Source of the DNA: Lutjanus erythropterus
Lineage: Eukaryota; Chordata; Actinopteri; Lutjaniformes; Lutjanidae
DNA: 64,000 nt
Assembly (NCBI GenBank): GCA_020091685.1
Contig: CM034603.1
Location: forward strand, 38,168,310 to 38,232,309
Direction: 5' to 3'
Shown here: piece by piece, positions 49,613-60,970 of the stretch
How the letters are laid out: each line of letters begins with the position of its first letter
How positions within the stretch are numbered: the stretch's first letter is position 1
Program-made: the position numbers and the translations under genes
Notes under the pieces: model-generated
The model's input: only the letters and a program-made list of their open reading frames with translations
The model's database searches: none
Told to the model about the DNA's origin: nothing

Positions 49613-52579
49613 ATCAAACAGTGTGTCAATTAGGGCTGCACCTAAAAATTGATTTTTAATTGTTGATTAGTCGATTAATCTAGCAATTAATTTATTGATT
49701 TTTCTGAGAAAATTTATTTTACTACTACAGACAGAAACGTGTTCATGATGTTTGGGCGGGGACAAAAAGCAAAGCGGATGCTGCCGTCTCGCCGTCTCGC
49801 CCTGGTTCTTTCACTGTTCTGCAGAGCTCACAGAGAGCCACACTGTTGGATCTCTGTCTGAAACACTCCCACACTTCAGATGATCGTGGGCCAGGTTTTT
49901 TGGTGCAGCTTGTTCTCCAAGGAAATCCATGCATTGACCAGGCACAGCCAACTGGTTTCATTGCGACACACAGAAGCACATTATGCAAATTGATGTATTT
50001 CCATAATGAACGACATCCATGAGACGCCCCAGCCCGAGTGTAAACGTTCTTATTGAGTATCATTCAGCAGCAGACTGTTTTTATTCTCCTCAAAGAACAA
50101 CATGTTCACAAACTCTCACACATCGAGCAGCAGCCGTCACGTTGTTCATGTTCTGACCTCAGCTCTGCATCTGAAAACTTTCTGAAACAATCTGATGTTC
50201 ACGAAGCGACTGGCCAGACGAGTGGAGGAGTTTAACTTCCACCTCGAGCTCGCCGTCTCATTTTTCACTCGGCTACTCTGTTATTTTTCATGTGAACAAC
50301 ACTTTGAATGTCTTCCAGGTAGAGCTGACCCCATGGCTTCAAAACTTCTACTGCTGCCAGTCAGGAGAGGCAGGAGGCGTTGCATCGGCTGCACCGAAAA
50401 TGAGGCAAAAGGAAAATCGTGAGCTGCTCTATGGCGTTTAATTATACCATAAAAACCAGAACAAAAGCATTTCTGCTCTACGTGCCCAAATGTGGAAGCC
50501 CGATCCTTCGTACACCCTGCAGCTGATGTCTCGCCTTCTGTCCTCATATAAGGCTGCGTATCCATGTTTGATACTCTTCTGGCACCGACTGAACCGCTTC
50601 GATCCTGTTGTAAGGACGGTTTGAGACGAGAGAGGGAGGGATTTTATATCCTGTGGTGTATAAAACGCTCTAAATAAATAACAAAATACTCGAAATTAAA
50701 AACTCAGTTGAAATTGATCATTTTAAACTTATTTTTCTAGAAAAAAACGAACACTTTGTATATCTATTAGAAAACACAGATGCATAAGAAAGTGGCAAGT
50801 AGACCAAAAAGTTGGGATGATTATTTTTACACAAGGCGACATAATGCTAGCATTAGCAGCTAAAGCTACTTCCACAGTACATGCGCCAAAATTTCTGACA
50901 GCAGTGAGTGAAGCCATGAGATATTTTACTGAAAAGGCTGTGCGCCTCTGTATTACTGCTTAAAATGCTAAACTTAGATGGACGACACTGGTTATTGAAT
51001 TGATAGGAAATAACACCCAGTCAACAACATGGGCTGAAGTGCAGACTGTGCCACATGTCTGCAGGAGAAAAGATGTATTAAAAGATCGATTTTGAGATTT
51101 TCTGAATCGATATTGGACCAGACAAAGGAAAAGCGTTTCAAACTGATTTTTCTAACAAAGTCCTAAATCTCAGCAAAAGTTCCCCAGTGTCCATGTTTTG
51201 ACAGCAGACCAAATGCTAATATCTGCTTCCATATATAAAATAAACATTAATGAATTTAGTCACTGGCAGTCAAAACCAGTAATACACCCTTATCTTTTAA
51301 ACATGCAAAAAATTCAAACCCTGTAGAATCGTCATGCATCTGTACATTCTACTTTGAATGGCACCGTTTCAATTTTTTCTGTATAATTGTTGTGTTAAAT
51401 CAGAGACAACGTATATCTAAACATATCCAGCTGACTGACAAGGAAGATCAACATTCATACTGACATCTTAGAGCAAAATACTGTTCAAAAGCTCATTAGA
51501 GGCTAAATATTCAAGACAGATAGACTGGATAGTCAGACTAAAGCTTTGAAATCTGTGATCAGGTTAAGTGCTGCACTCTGGTCACCACAGCTCTGTATTT
51601 CTGTTCATATCAACATCTTAAAATGACTAAAGGTCTCATTCATCTCTGCAGACTGAACCCTGACGGCCTCCATCAGCAGGTCTGATGTGTGAGCGTGGTT
51701 TTGGTTCGTTGGTGTTTCCCTGCAGAGCACATGTTGACCACACATGCACGTGCCTGTCAGCCTGCCACCGACGCTCCCCGCCAGCCAATCGCGCCACAGC
51801 GCTGCTGCAATCAGAGCCTCCAATTGGTGAGTTCAGTGAAGCAGGGATGACAAGCGGTTCGGGCAGCCTATGGTGTCGCGTCAGGTCAAACAGTAAACAC
51901 AGCCGCTCGGTGACAACAACTCAACAGAGTTTTTTCCCCCTCAGCTGCTGTCTGACAGGCACAGAGCAGACGACTGCAGCAGAACCTGGTTTAAATTTTC
52001 AACATTTTAAGGGTTTGAATCAAATGTTTTCTGATTCCCAGCTCGTCTCTGCTCAGTCTCTCTTCTCTCTGATGCGTTCACTGGCCTGCAGTGTTTCTCG
52101 TCTCGCCCACACAGGTGTGATTTCTGCTGTATTTCATATTTAGTGTCTGTCCATCTCTGCTCTGGAACCAGTTTTATTTCAGTTAAGAAAATATCGATTC
52201 AACCCTGTTTCTGCAGCAGTGTTGGTGCTGTGATGGAGCATCAGTGTTCAGGTTGATTTCGTGGAAAACGCTGCTTTCAACTGCGTGTAAACTGATAAAT
52301 CACTGGCCTTTTAGTTTGTGGTGATTACGAGGATATTTTCTGAAGGATTTTCTCATAAATTCAAAAACAAACAGCAGTAACCAGACAGACACACCAGAGT
52401 TCATTTTAACCAGAGATCAAGTTAGAATAAATCAGAATTATACAAATTATACAAACCAAAAACATCAATCCTAACTTCCTGTTGTCAAGCTTTAACGCTC
52501 AGAATATTGGATAGTTGTCACATTTAAATGTGATATTTAGTGATAGTTTAGTGTTTCAGGTATTTTCAGGGTTTCAAGT

Positions 52580-52865
52580 AGAGCTGCAAGGATTCGTTGA
52601 TTAATTGATTAGTTGTCAAGCATTAAATTAATCGACAGCTATTATTTATTAGTTTTTTGGGGTTTTTTTAAGAAAAAATTTGAAAAGAATTTCTGGTTTG
52701 TTTACTCCTCTGATTATGAACTTAATATTTCAGTTGTGGACAAAACGAGACGTCATCTTGGACGCCATCTTTGGGAAACAGACTGACATTTTTTCACAAT
52801 TTTCTGACATTCTATAGACCATCGATTAATTGAGAAAGTAATTAACAGATTACTCGATAATAAAT
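52580..52865 (+). mobile_element. family A TIR element
   Basis: 'agagctgcaaggattcgttg' to 'cagattactcgataataaat'; the right terminal end is eroded. Confidence 0.78.
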
Positions 52866-53814
52866 ATAAATTTGCCTTTAAGTTTGCCTCCACTGAAGAT
52901 GTTTTGAGGTGCCGTCTTTCACAAGACTTAAGTTTGGATTTCAGCTTTACTTTTATTATTCCTGGAAGAAAATTATGGGCAAAAAACTGCAAAATAAGAC
53001 TCACGCTATAATGAAAAATGAAGAAAACCTGACCAACTGACCAATCATTTCTTTGTCGCACCGTTGTTTACATGCTCAAGACATACTGATCAGTGCTGAC
53101 AGGATTGATAAATTAATTGATCAGTCAAACATTCTCCAGTTTCAGCTGCTCCAGTGTGAGGATTTGGACAAAATGAGCAATAAATCTGTTTCATGATACG
53201 TGGCAAGAAACAAGACCTAGTGAAGTTTAGATGAGGTCATTGGTTTGAGCTGAAACAGTCACTCTGTTTGGGTAAGAGGACTTTTATCATCATTGTTACA
53301 TTAAGAAATGTCATTATTACATAATATTTTATATTACTGATAATCTTTCACTATTTTGTGACAATTCACAAACCAAATGCACAAACGATAACTCTGCTTG
53401 GAAGCTGCTAGCACTGCTGCTGCGCTGTAGTTGCCATAAGCTAGTTAGCTCAGTTAGCATTCCACTTAAGAGACAGTTTGATGACAGGGAGACTCTGACT
53501 CTGGGGACGATGAAGACACAGTGAGATCAGGCGGGGACAGGAGGCGTGAGGAAGCTGAGGAGCGAGTTAATTGTCTTGGTTAGTCCACAAGCATTTGTTT
53601 TTGTAAAGTTGAAATTACTGCCATCTCTATACTATTGATTAATACATTTTAATTGGTTGAATTAGCAGTGATTATCAATTAATGATTATCATTAACTATT
53701 TGTGTGTTTTTAACTATTGTTTTTCTGACAATAAATTTCTGATCAAAAATTTTCACCTTTTTCTGAACTGAACAGCTGATCATAGTATCATTACAGTTTT
53801 GGTATCATTACATC

Positions 53815-54186
53815 CCCAGTTGATTAATCTGTTGATGATTTTCTCGATTAATCATTTGACCCTCACACTATCTTATCAGTTGAAAAATTGCACGTACATC
53901 GAGCTCCACATATTTGGATCCATTTTTCCTGAAATACTTATTTTTGTTATTGGTTATTCGGTCGATGAAATGTCAGAAAATGTCTAAGTTGATGTCCTCA
54001 AATGTCTCGTTTTGTCCACAACTCAAAGATATTCAGTTCACTGTCAGAGAGGAGAAAAGAAACCAGAAGATATTCACATTTAAGAAACTGAAATCAGAGA
54101 ATTGGGATCTTTTTTAATCCAAAAATGACTCAAACCAATTAATCGTTTATCAACATTGTCGGCTATTAATTGTTTGCAGTTCTAGT
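53815..54186 (-). mobile_element. family A TIR element, near full length
   Basis: 'cagttgattaatctgttgat' through 'gatattcagttcactgtcag' to 'taattgtttgcagttctag'. It ends about 200 bp from the first exon donor. Confidence 0.8.
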
Positions 54187-54289
54187 CTTATGAATTAAAA
54201 TTTAAACTTGGAAGTTTCCCTCCACTGAAGATGTTTTAAGGACCTCAGCTCTGCCTACAGTTTGGATTTCTACTTTCTTTAAATTCTCC

Positions 54290-54720
54290 CTTAACCAGCG
54301 ACCCGTTGCGCCCTGGCTGTGACCTCACACACACGCTCGGCGAGGATCTCCCTCCCGGCAGCTGTCCAGATGTTTCCACCCACCTTGCAGCCGAACATGA
54401 GGGAGATGGTGCTGTTGGTGCAGGCCACCTTGCAGTGGCACAGCATGGGCGAGAAACACTCCACCTTCTTCATGCCAGGGGACATCTTGTCGGCGCCGGG
54501 GCAGTTGGCCGACAGCCGCCTCCTCCGGGAGCGCTGGCGGCTCCTCCCGCGCCGCCCGGCTCCGGCCGTGGCTCCCCCTGCACCTCCTCCTCCGCCTCCA
54601 CCTCCAGCCTCTCCACCTCCTCCTCCACTGCTGCTGCTGCTCCCTGCTCTCACCATCCGCCCTCATTCCTCGCGTCGCTCCATCGCGGCGGGGAGGAAAC
54701 GACTCCCAGAGCTCTTCCTT
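54290..54720 (-). promoter_or_regulatory. CpG-rich region over and upstream of the first exon
   Basis: Dense CG dinucleotides and GC-rich triplet runs cover the first exon and the 230 bp upstream of its ATG, in contrast with the AT-rich intron. Fits a CpG-island promoter and 5' UTR. Purine/pyrimidine-biased (TCC)n and (GAG)n tracts continue to about 55400. No TATA box is evident. Confidence 0.6.
54384..54485 (-). CDS. dlg1: dlg1 alternative first coding exon, cysteine-rich (palmitoylated-type) amino terminus
   Basis: ATG at 54485-54483 with A at -3; the frame runs 102 nt to AAG/GTGGGT, a strong phase-0 donor that joins the KYR exon as ...MFGC-K-KYR. It reads MSPGMKKVECFSPM then LCHCKVACTNSTISLMFGCK. 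From MLCHCKVACTN on it matches an alternative DLG2 (PSD-93) amino terminus starting MICHCKVACTN (recalled). Six cysteines, including a CHC pair, suit palmitoylation and membrane targeting. The frame stays open upstream to another ATG at 54656, which would add 57 Gly/Arg/Ser-rich residues; I prefer the downstream start because the extension is low complexity and its context is poorer (C at -3). Starting at the internal Met 14 would give exactly the DLG2-like form. Confidence 0.87.
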
Positions 54721-55222
54721 CATTCAGGGAGAACCTCCCCCCTCCTCCTCTCTGCTGACCCCTCCTCCTCCTCCTCCTCCTCCTCTTCCTCCTCCTGCTA
54801 CTTCTGCTTCTTCGTCTTCTTCTTCTGGTAGAATATATTCCTCTCCTCCCTCTTGACCTCCTCTCAGGCGTTCTCCTCGACTCCTCGTGTTCTCCCTCTT
54901 TCTCGTGTTTTGCTCCTCGCTCCCTGTTGCGTTCACTCTCTCTGTCTCGCTCTCTCTCTCTGACAGAGTGGTGATGATGATGAGAGCCGGGGCGAGCGAG
55001 CCAGTGCCAGTGTGTGTTTTGTGTGTGTTCAGTGTATGTGTGTGTTGAGCTCTCCTCTGTGGGGGTGTGATTGGTCTCCAGGGAGAGGGGGGTGGGAGCG
55101 AGAGAGGTTGGTCACATGACTCATCGGAAACGAGGAGGGTTGAACGAGAGAGAGATGGAGAGGGAGAGAGAGAGAGTGGGGGTGTATCCTCAGGGAAGGT
55201 AGAGTGATGTAGGACAGAGTCA

Positions 55223-55380
55223 GTGATGTGGAGGAGAGGAAGAGGAGGAGAAAGAGACAGAGGAAAGAGGAAGAGGAAGATGAGGAAGAAGAAGGAAGAA
55301 GAGGAGGAGGAGGAGGAGCAGAGGATGAAAAAGAGGAAGAGGAGGAGTCAGATGGAGAAGAAAAGGAGACAGGGAAAGAG
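55223..55380. repeat. purine-only tract (GAG/GAA rich)
   Basis: About 160 bp almost wholly A and G on the plus strand, upstream of the CpG block. Low complexity; open frames over it are artefacts. Confidence 0.85.
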
Positions 55381-55412
55381 AAAGTGTCTAGAAAATAGTG
55401 GAAATAGCTATA

Positions 55413-55426
55413 GTTGCTATGGCAAC
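55413..55426. promoter_or_regulatory. RFX-type X-box near the promoter
   Basis: GTTGCTATGGCAAC fits the looser X-box RYYRYYN(1-3)RRNRAC with both half-sites intact. About 930 bp upstream of the first-exon ATG. Confidence 0.45.
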
Positions 55427-55799
55427 GGCTGTGCATGTAGATGCAGCAGCTGGTAGCTCCTCCAAACTTTGCTACTTTTCTCTTTTAATCTGGTATTTTT
55501 TCAGCTTTATTGGTGAAACACAGATCATCTGGAAACAACACTGTGGAGCAGCAGGAGCAGAGGAGGGCTGATCCAGCTGGTGCTGACAGGACGCAAGACT
55601 CAGCAGGACGATGGGAGGAGGACTCCGTGTTTACATCCATGATGCTTTGTGCTCAAACAGTCCAAGTTGTTGGATGATGTTTCCCAGACGCTTAACTTTT
55701 TATGTGAACATGTCGAACATATTATCATCACCATCTTGTTGCTGCTGTTAAAATTCAACCAGACGCAAATTCAAAGAATGACCTGCAGGATTATTTCCT

Positions 55800-55908
55800 G
55801 GGTGTACATGTGTAAATAACTGTGGTCCGTAGGTGGGAGTCAGACCGGCCTGCTGACAGCCTCAGCACGAGGCACACGCTCTATCAACTGAACTACAGGG
55901 GCGCCCCA
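55800..55908 (-). mobile_element. tRNA-derived SINE, degenerate
   Basis: Reverse strand begins GGGGCGCCCCTGTAG, has an A-box-like TAGTTCAGTTGATAGAGCG and a B-box-like GGTCTGACTCC, and continues 'cctacggacc'. The head aligns with the SINE at 63430 (shared GTGCTGAGGCTGTC). The body diverges or is cut. Confidence 0.72.
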
Positions 55909-56888
55909 AGATTTGCCCTCTGTTAACATTATGACTCTCAGGTGACACATTTCCTTCAAGACTCTCTCTGTCTTTTACTCTTACAAACTCATGACAACCA
56001 ACCTGCCTGTATACAACAAGTAGTTAAAAAAAAATCGATGACAAGGTTAGCTGCCAACAATTCACTGGTTACATCACTGCATGCATTTTTGACGCTGTGA
56101 AGCTGAACTAAGATCATTTTTCCGAAGCAGATGGAAGTAGTGAGTGATCTGTCTTCCTGTTCCGTCCTATCTCTGCTGATGTGCACATGTGCAATGAAGA
56201 ACAGGAAGTGGCAGGTAAACAAACCAGGAGCATCTCACCCTCAACGCAGCAAAGGATTACCTGCAAAATTTGAAAGGCAAACTGTGCTGATCATGGGAGC
56301 ACGTTGGTAATGCATGATCATCTGAAGGGGAGGCATGTTGGACATGTGGACGATGAGGACTCAGACTCGCCTCAGTGAGGTCACTTGTTAGCTAACTTGC
56401 AGTTCAAAGCCAAGACCGCTTTGTATGTAAATGCTGCAGGATTCCAGAGACAACAACAAAAAATATGACTTGAACGTTGACCCAACATTCATTTATTTGT
56501 GGCGACTAGTTGCTTAATTGTTCCAATAACTGATGACTAACTGACTATCAAAATAGTCATTAGTTGCAGCAATAGTACATAATATTGTGAAGCAATAAAC
56601 CAGAATAAAAATGAGCTAACATAAATCACCATGTTCTGAACAAATGCTGATCTCATTTTAGTCCTTAAATGCTTTAAGTTGATGCTGCCATCAGTAATAA
56701 GTCACAGATATGCAGTAAAGAGGTGAAATCCATGTGATGACTCCGAACCATGTTGTGGTCAACAGGCTAAAACCTGTTGACAAAAACACAACGTGGTTGG
56801 ATGTTGAGGAACCCATGAGCAGAGAACCGATAACTTCTGCAGGCTGAACGGGGGAAAACATCCCTCTGAGACTGCCAGCAAAGGAAAC

Positions 56889-56890
<2 letters not shown>

Positions 56891-56946
<56 letters not shown>
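56891..56946. repeat. (TG)n microsatellite
   Basis: 28 uninterrupted units. Confidence 0.97.
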
Positions 56947-56947
<1 letters not shown>

Positions 56948-57098
56948 TAATGAGGCAGAGTTGGGCGGAGACGTCAGGAAGCTGAGAGATTCCTCTCGAG
57001 ACTGACGACAGAAAAATACAGAGTGAAGTTGGTCCGTCACTCTTATCTGTTCATTTCTATCTGCCTTTTAATTGGACGGTTTCTCCGCACGTCTCTCT

Positions 57099-57108
57099 CA
57101 CACACACA

Positions 57109-57166
<58 letters not shown>
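57099..57166. repeat. (CA)n microsatellite
   Basis: About 68 bp with one T interruption; inverted relative to 56891-56946. Confidence 0.97.
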
Positions 57167-57167
<1 letters not shown>

Positions 57168-57554
57168 CCACCCACTGTCTGTCTCTGTGTGTTAGTCACT
57201 CAGGGTGAAGAGGAGATGAGAGAAAATGTGAGAAGTGAGGAGGAGAGAAAGAAAAAGCAGCTCTCTGTATCGGTATGTTAGATCATGTTCAGGAGAGTTT
57301 CATTTCATTTCATATTATAAAACCACTGAAAAGTGACTCAAACTGTCTTTATAAACCAGGACTGCTGCTCATTTCAAGCCACATGTGACAAAAATCTACA
57401 TCCATTTTAAAAGCAACTCCACCGAGGAATATTAAAATCTACACAGACAAAAAAAATGTAAAATATGAATTAAAATCAACCACTGAGCTTCAGATCTGAT
57501 CTGATTTTCCCTAAAAGCATCACAAAAACAAGAAGTACTGAAAACAAAGAGACT

Positions 57555-57850
57555 TGAAGGACCAGTGTGCAGGATTTAGTGGTGAGCTCACAGATTGCAA
57601 ACACCATGTTTCATTCAGAGACTGCGACTAACTTTAATTATTTTCACTGTTGATTATTTTCTCCATTAATAACTGTTGTTTGGGTCAGCAACGTTTATTA
57701 TCAAAAAAGAAGTTTTTCGCCAGAAAAGAAAAAAAAACATTTTAGGAGACCAAATAGCTAATTGATAAAATAAACATATTAATATCTAATGACAATAACT
57801 CTTAGCTGCAGCCCACCAGCAGAATTTAGAGGAAAAGGCACTGAACGAGC
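57555..57850 (+). mobile_element. 'accagtgtgcaggattta' repeat split by family A
   Basis: The left piece 'ggaccagtgtgcaggattta' and right piece 'cagaatttagaggaaaag' flank a family A copy at about 57627-57812 ('cgactaactttaattatttt' to 'aactcttagctgcagccca'). Confidence 0.6.
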
Positions 57851-58011
57851 TCTGAGGCATGTTAGTTGATAAAAAAATAAAATAATCACTTTAAGTGTAC
57901 AATAATGATCAATGAAAATTAAAACATTAAAAAAATGTAAACATTTATTCATTTCCATATTATTTTTTGTTCCAGTGAATCACTGCAGAGGGCTGCTGAC
58001 CCCTGCTCTAT

Positions 58012-58226
58012 AAAATGTGGAAAAATGTTGATCAAAGTCCAAGACGACGTCCTCAAATGTCTCAAAGATATTCAGTTTACTGTCAGAGAGGAGAAAAGAA
58101 ACCGGAAAATATTCACATTTAGGAAGCTGAAATCAGAGAATTTATACTTTTTTCCTTACAAAATGACTCAAACCAGTTGATGATTAATTAAATAATCTAT
58201 TCATTGATTAACTGTTGCAGCTGCAG
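58012..58226 (-). mobile_element. family A TIR element
   Basis: 'gatattcagtttactgtcag' and 'aaccggaaaatattcacatt' to 'gattaactgttgcagctgca'. First end truncated. Confidence 0.8.
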
Positions 58227-58614
58227 TTCTCTGCCTCTTCCTAATGTGGAGGAGAACCTGCAGTGACTGTGAAACTCAAACACAAAACAAGAAAGGCCAA
58301 ATCTAGAGCCAATGTTTGGTTTGTCTGTTCTGGGCTGTTGGAGCTCGCGGGGCCACATTTGTCCGCTGTGTTCTGGGTTAAGAACCCAGATATTAGTACC
58401 TAACACTGCTACAATGAGCAGGCCAGTTATTATCGTGTATATGTGGCACCTCAGTGGCTCTAAGTTTAGACCCAACCTCTACAGAAACAAACAGGCCTCA
58501 GATGAAGCTTCCACTAAAGTGAACCACATTTTGGACAGTTTGAACCAATTAGCTTCCGTCTGGGCGTGCTGCCGTTTGAGTGCCTCATTATCAAAGCCTG
58601 AGTCAGGCTGCACA

Positions 58615-58615
<1 letters not shown>

Positions 58616-58652
<37 letters not shown>
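58616..58652. repeat. (CA)n microsatellite
   Basis: About 37 bp. Confidence 0.95.
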
Positions 58653-58655
<3 letters not shown>

Positions 58656-58812
58656 GCAGAGTGCAGTCCAGCAGTGCAGACTGAGTGTTTGCAGTGACAG
58701 TGATAACAGCTGACAGGTTCAGATGTGACGGCCTCCTTCTAAATTTACCCTGCTGCTTTTTACACATCGCTCACTACACACACTCCAAAACCAGCACTCA
58801 CACTGTCCACTC

Positions 58813-58814
<2 letters not shown>

Positions 58815-58866
<52 letters not shown>
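58815..58866. repeat. (GT)n microsatellite
   Basis: About 52 bp; inverted relative to 58616-58652. Confidence 0.97.
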
Positions 58867-58867
<1 letters not shown>

Positions 58868-59269
58868 CAGATGAGTGGACCTGATATGACCCAGGTCTCA
58901 GTCCTCCCAGGCTGTGGGTCAGAAAATACTTGAAGAATTCTCTGAGGTTTTTGAACATTTAACTTATTTTATTGCAGTGTTTTGGTGTGTTTGGTCCACG
59001 GCAAACGCTGAGTGTGGTCACTGTGTGGACTAATTCACCTGTTCAGTATCAGTTATCTCAGGTCAGTCAGCTCAACAGCTGTGGAGTGGCTCCCCCTGCT
59101 GGACTTTACTGGACATAGCAGCTCAGTGTCACACTAAAAAATCCTCATGTATTTTTTATTGCTTCTGTCCTCGCTTTCTTTTTATTATGTTCATACTCTG
59201 TTATGATTTTCTTATTTTATAAATGAATAAAATAGAAAATCTAAGGGCCAGCAGGTGAGTGGTAAAAAG

Positions 59270-59545
59270 TAAATATCACTTTCAGCTTCTCAAACATGGA
59301 GATTCCCTGCTTTTCTTCACTTCTTATCATATTAAACTGATTATCTTTAGGATTTAAACAGACAACACAAGACATCATCCTGAACTTCACTGTTCTGCTC
59401 CCTGAATTAAATGTGACAACTTTAACTTTAGTCTTTGTTGGTATTTGATGACGACTAAAAGATGAAAAAAAAGGGGACAACGAAAAACTGACTTCAGGCA
59501 AGTAGATTTCTGACCCAAGTGATAATTTATGAAGGTCAACAAAAT
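59270..59545 (+). repeat. unclassified interspersed repeat, copy 2
   Basis: Pairs with 6930-7165: 'ccctgcttttcttcacttc', 'atcatattaaactgatta', 'agtctttgttggtatttgat' and 'aagtagatttctg'. Confidence 0.7.
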
Positions 59546-60794
59546 GTTCAGGGATGAGACAAAGTTCATCGAAACACACAGAGTATTTCCACACTAAACT
59601 GCCTAAATTAGTAATCACAATCTTTTTTGTCCATTTCTGTCCTCCGTCCAAACCAAGGCTCCATTCAGACAGGATTTACACTGCAGGGGGAGGAGGAGGA
59701 AAATAAAATCATCACCGTGCTCTCCTGTAACTCAACTCATCTTTCAGGACCTCATTTTAACCCTTACACTCGTGCTCTGACACTTCGATGCCTCAGTTGA
59801 GCAAATATGAGTGTATAGTTTCATATAAGACATCCAGGTGCAGTGGGGGCGCAGCGAGCAGCACGAGAAACTCAATAAAGTCACAGTTATTTTTGAACAT
59901 AACTGTGTGAACACAAAACTTGAATGCATCTGATTTACTCTCGTTCAAAACAAAGGAATATAGATTACGTAAAACAATCAACAATCCTACGCACGGTTTT
60001 ATAAATGAGGCTACTGGTCTGTAATCAACATGATGGACATTCAGCAGGACAGTTATCTCTCAATCAAATGTTTTACACACAGAGACGAAACACACTGATA
60101 TCATTCAGTGTGTTTCATCATTTCTCTCCCATGTCCATCCTAAAAATGTCCATAATCAGAGAAAAAGATCAGAGAAAAGAGGCTGCACAATTCAAGTTTC
60201 TTTTAGTATCATGGTTAGAGCTGCAAACTTTCCATGGTAATTTCATCTGTAAAGAATATTTCATTACAAGTGATAAAAAAGTAACAGGGATTCATTGCCA
60301 AACCCAAATAACAGCTAATTATTTCAGCACTACACTGACCAGTAATCAAAGACAGTCAGTGTAAATCCCAGTGAATCCAGTAGAGACCATTAAAGGACGG
60401 CCTAGAGACTGACTGATGTGGACAGAAACACCACCACATATATACAGCAGGGGGCAGCACATCACCAGACAGACTGCAGTTTGTCACTTCTCTCATGTTT
60501 CCATCACTTTCTGTTTTAGGCTGATATGTTTATCCTTCCTGGTTTTCGCATGTTTTTGTCTAGAGAGAATAAAATTTACTGCAATACATCCATGAAACAA
60601 GCTGATAAATATGTTCTACTGTCAAGATTTTACATTTCTTAAGTTTTTATCATCTGTTACACCTCCAGAAATAACAGGAGACAAGCCTCTCCATTTGTTT
60701 GACCTCAGGTGAAATTATAAAAAGTATATTTATTAATTGTCTATAGGTGGCACCAGATTCATCTACAGCTGTGGTTTTAAGTCTTTTTGCATTA

Positions 60795-60970
60795 TGAGAT
60801 ATTCAGTTTACTGTCAGTGCGGAGTAAAGAAACCAGAAAATATTCACATTAAAGAAGTTGAAGTCTGAGAATTTGGATTTTTTTTTCCTTGAAAAATGTC
60901 TTAAACCATCAAAATAGTTGGTGATTAATTTAATTATTGATGAGTTATGATTTAATGATTGCACCTCTAA
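60795..60970 (-). mobile_element. family A TIR element
   Basis: 'gagatattcagtttactgtc' to 'gatttaatgattgcacctct'; first end lost. Confidence 0.78.

Larger units (their letters stand above)
36808..54383. other. 17.6-kb intron after the alternative first exon
   Basis: Contains two RFX palindromes (38100, 39299), family B copies (37041, 38309, 48061), many family A copies (42748, 44075, 45388, 47575, 49343, 52580, 53815), a family E copy (42616), (CA)n at 43784-43850, a SINE remnant (46648-46770), and unique blocks at about 44870-45060, 48760-48990, 49740-50640 and 51680-51930. L27-linker residues were looked for on the minus strand and not found. Confidence 0.6.

Noticed and set aside
51685-52143. 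Plus-strand 152-codon frame
   Set aside because: No recognisable domain, ordinary codon pattern for chance frames, and no promoter or splice context. Sequence is unique, so conservation could still be tested.
54319-54831. Plus-strand 170-codon frame and a 150-codon one opposite the dlg1 first exon
   Set aside because: They are antisense shadows of the GC-rich first exon and the (TCC)n tract; the residues are Pro/Ser runs with no domain.
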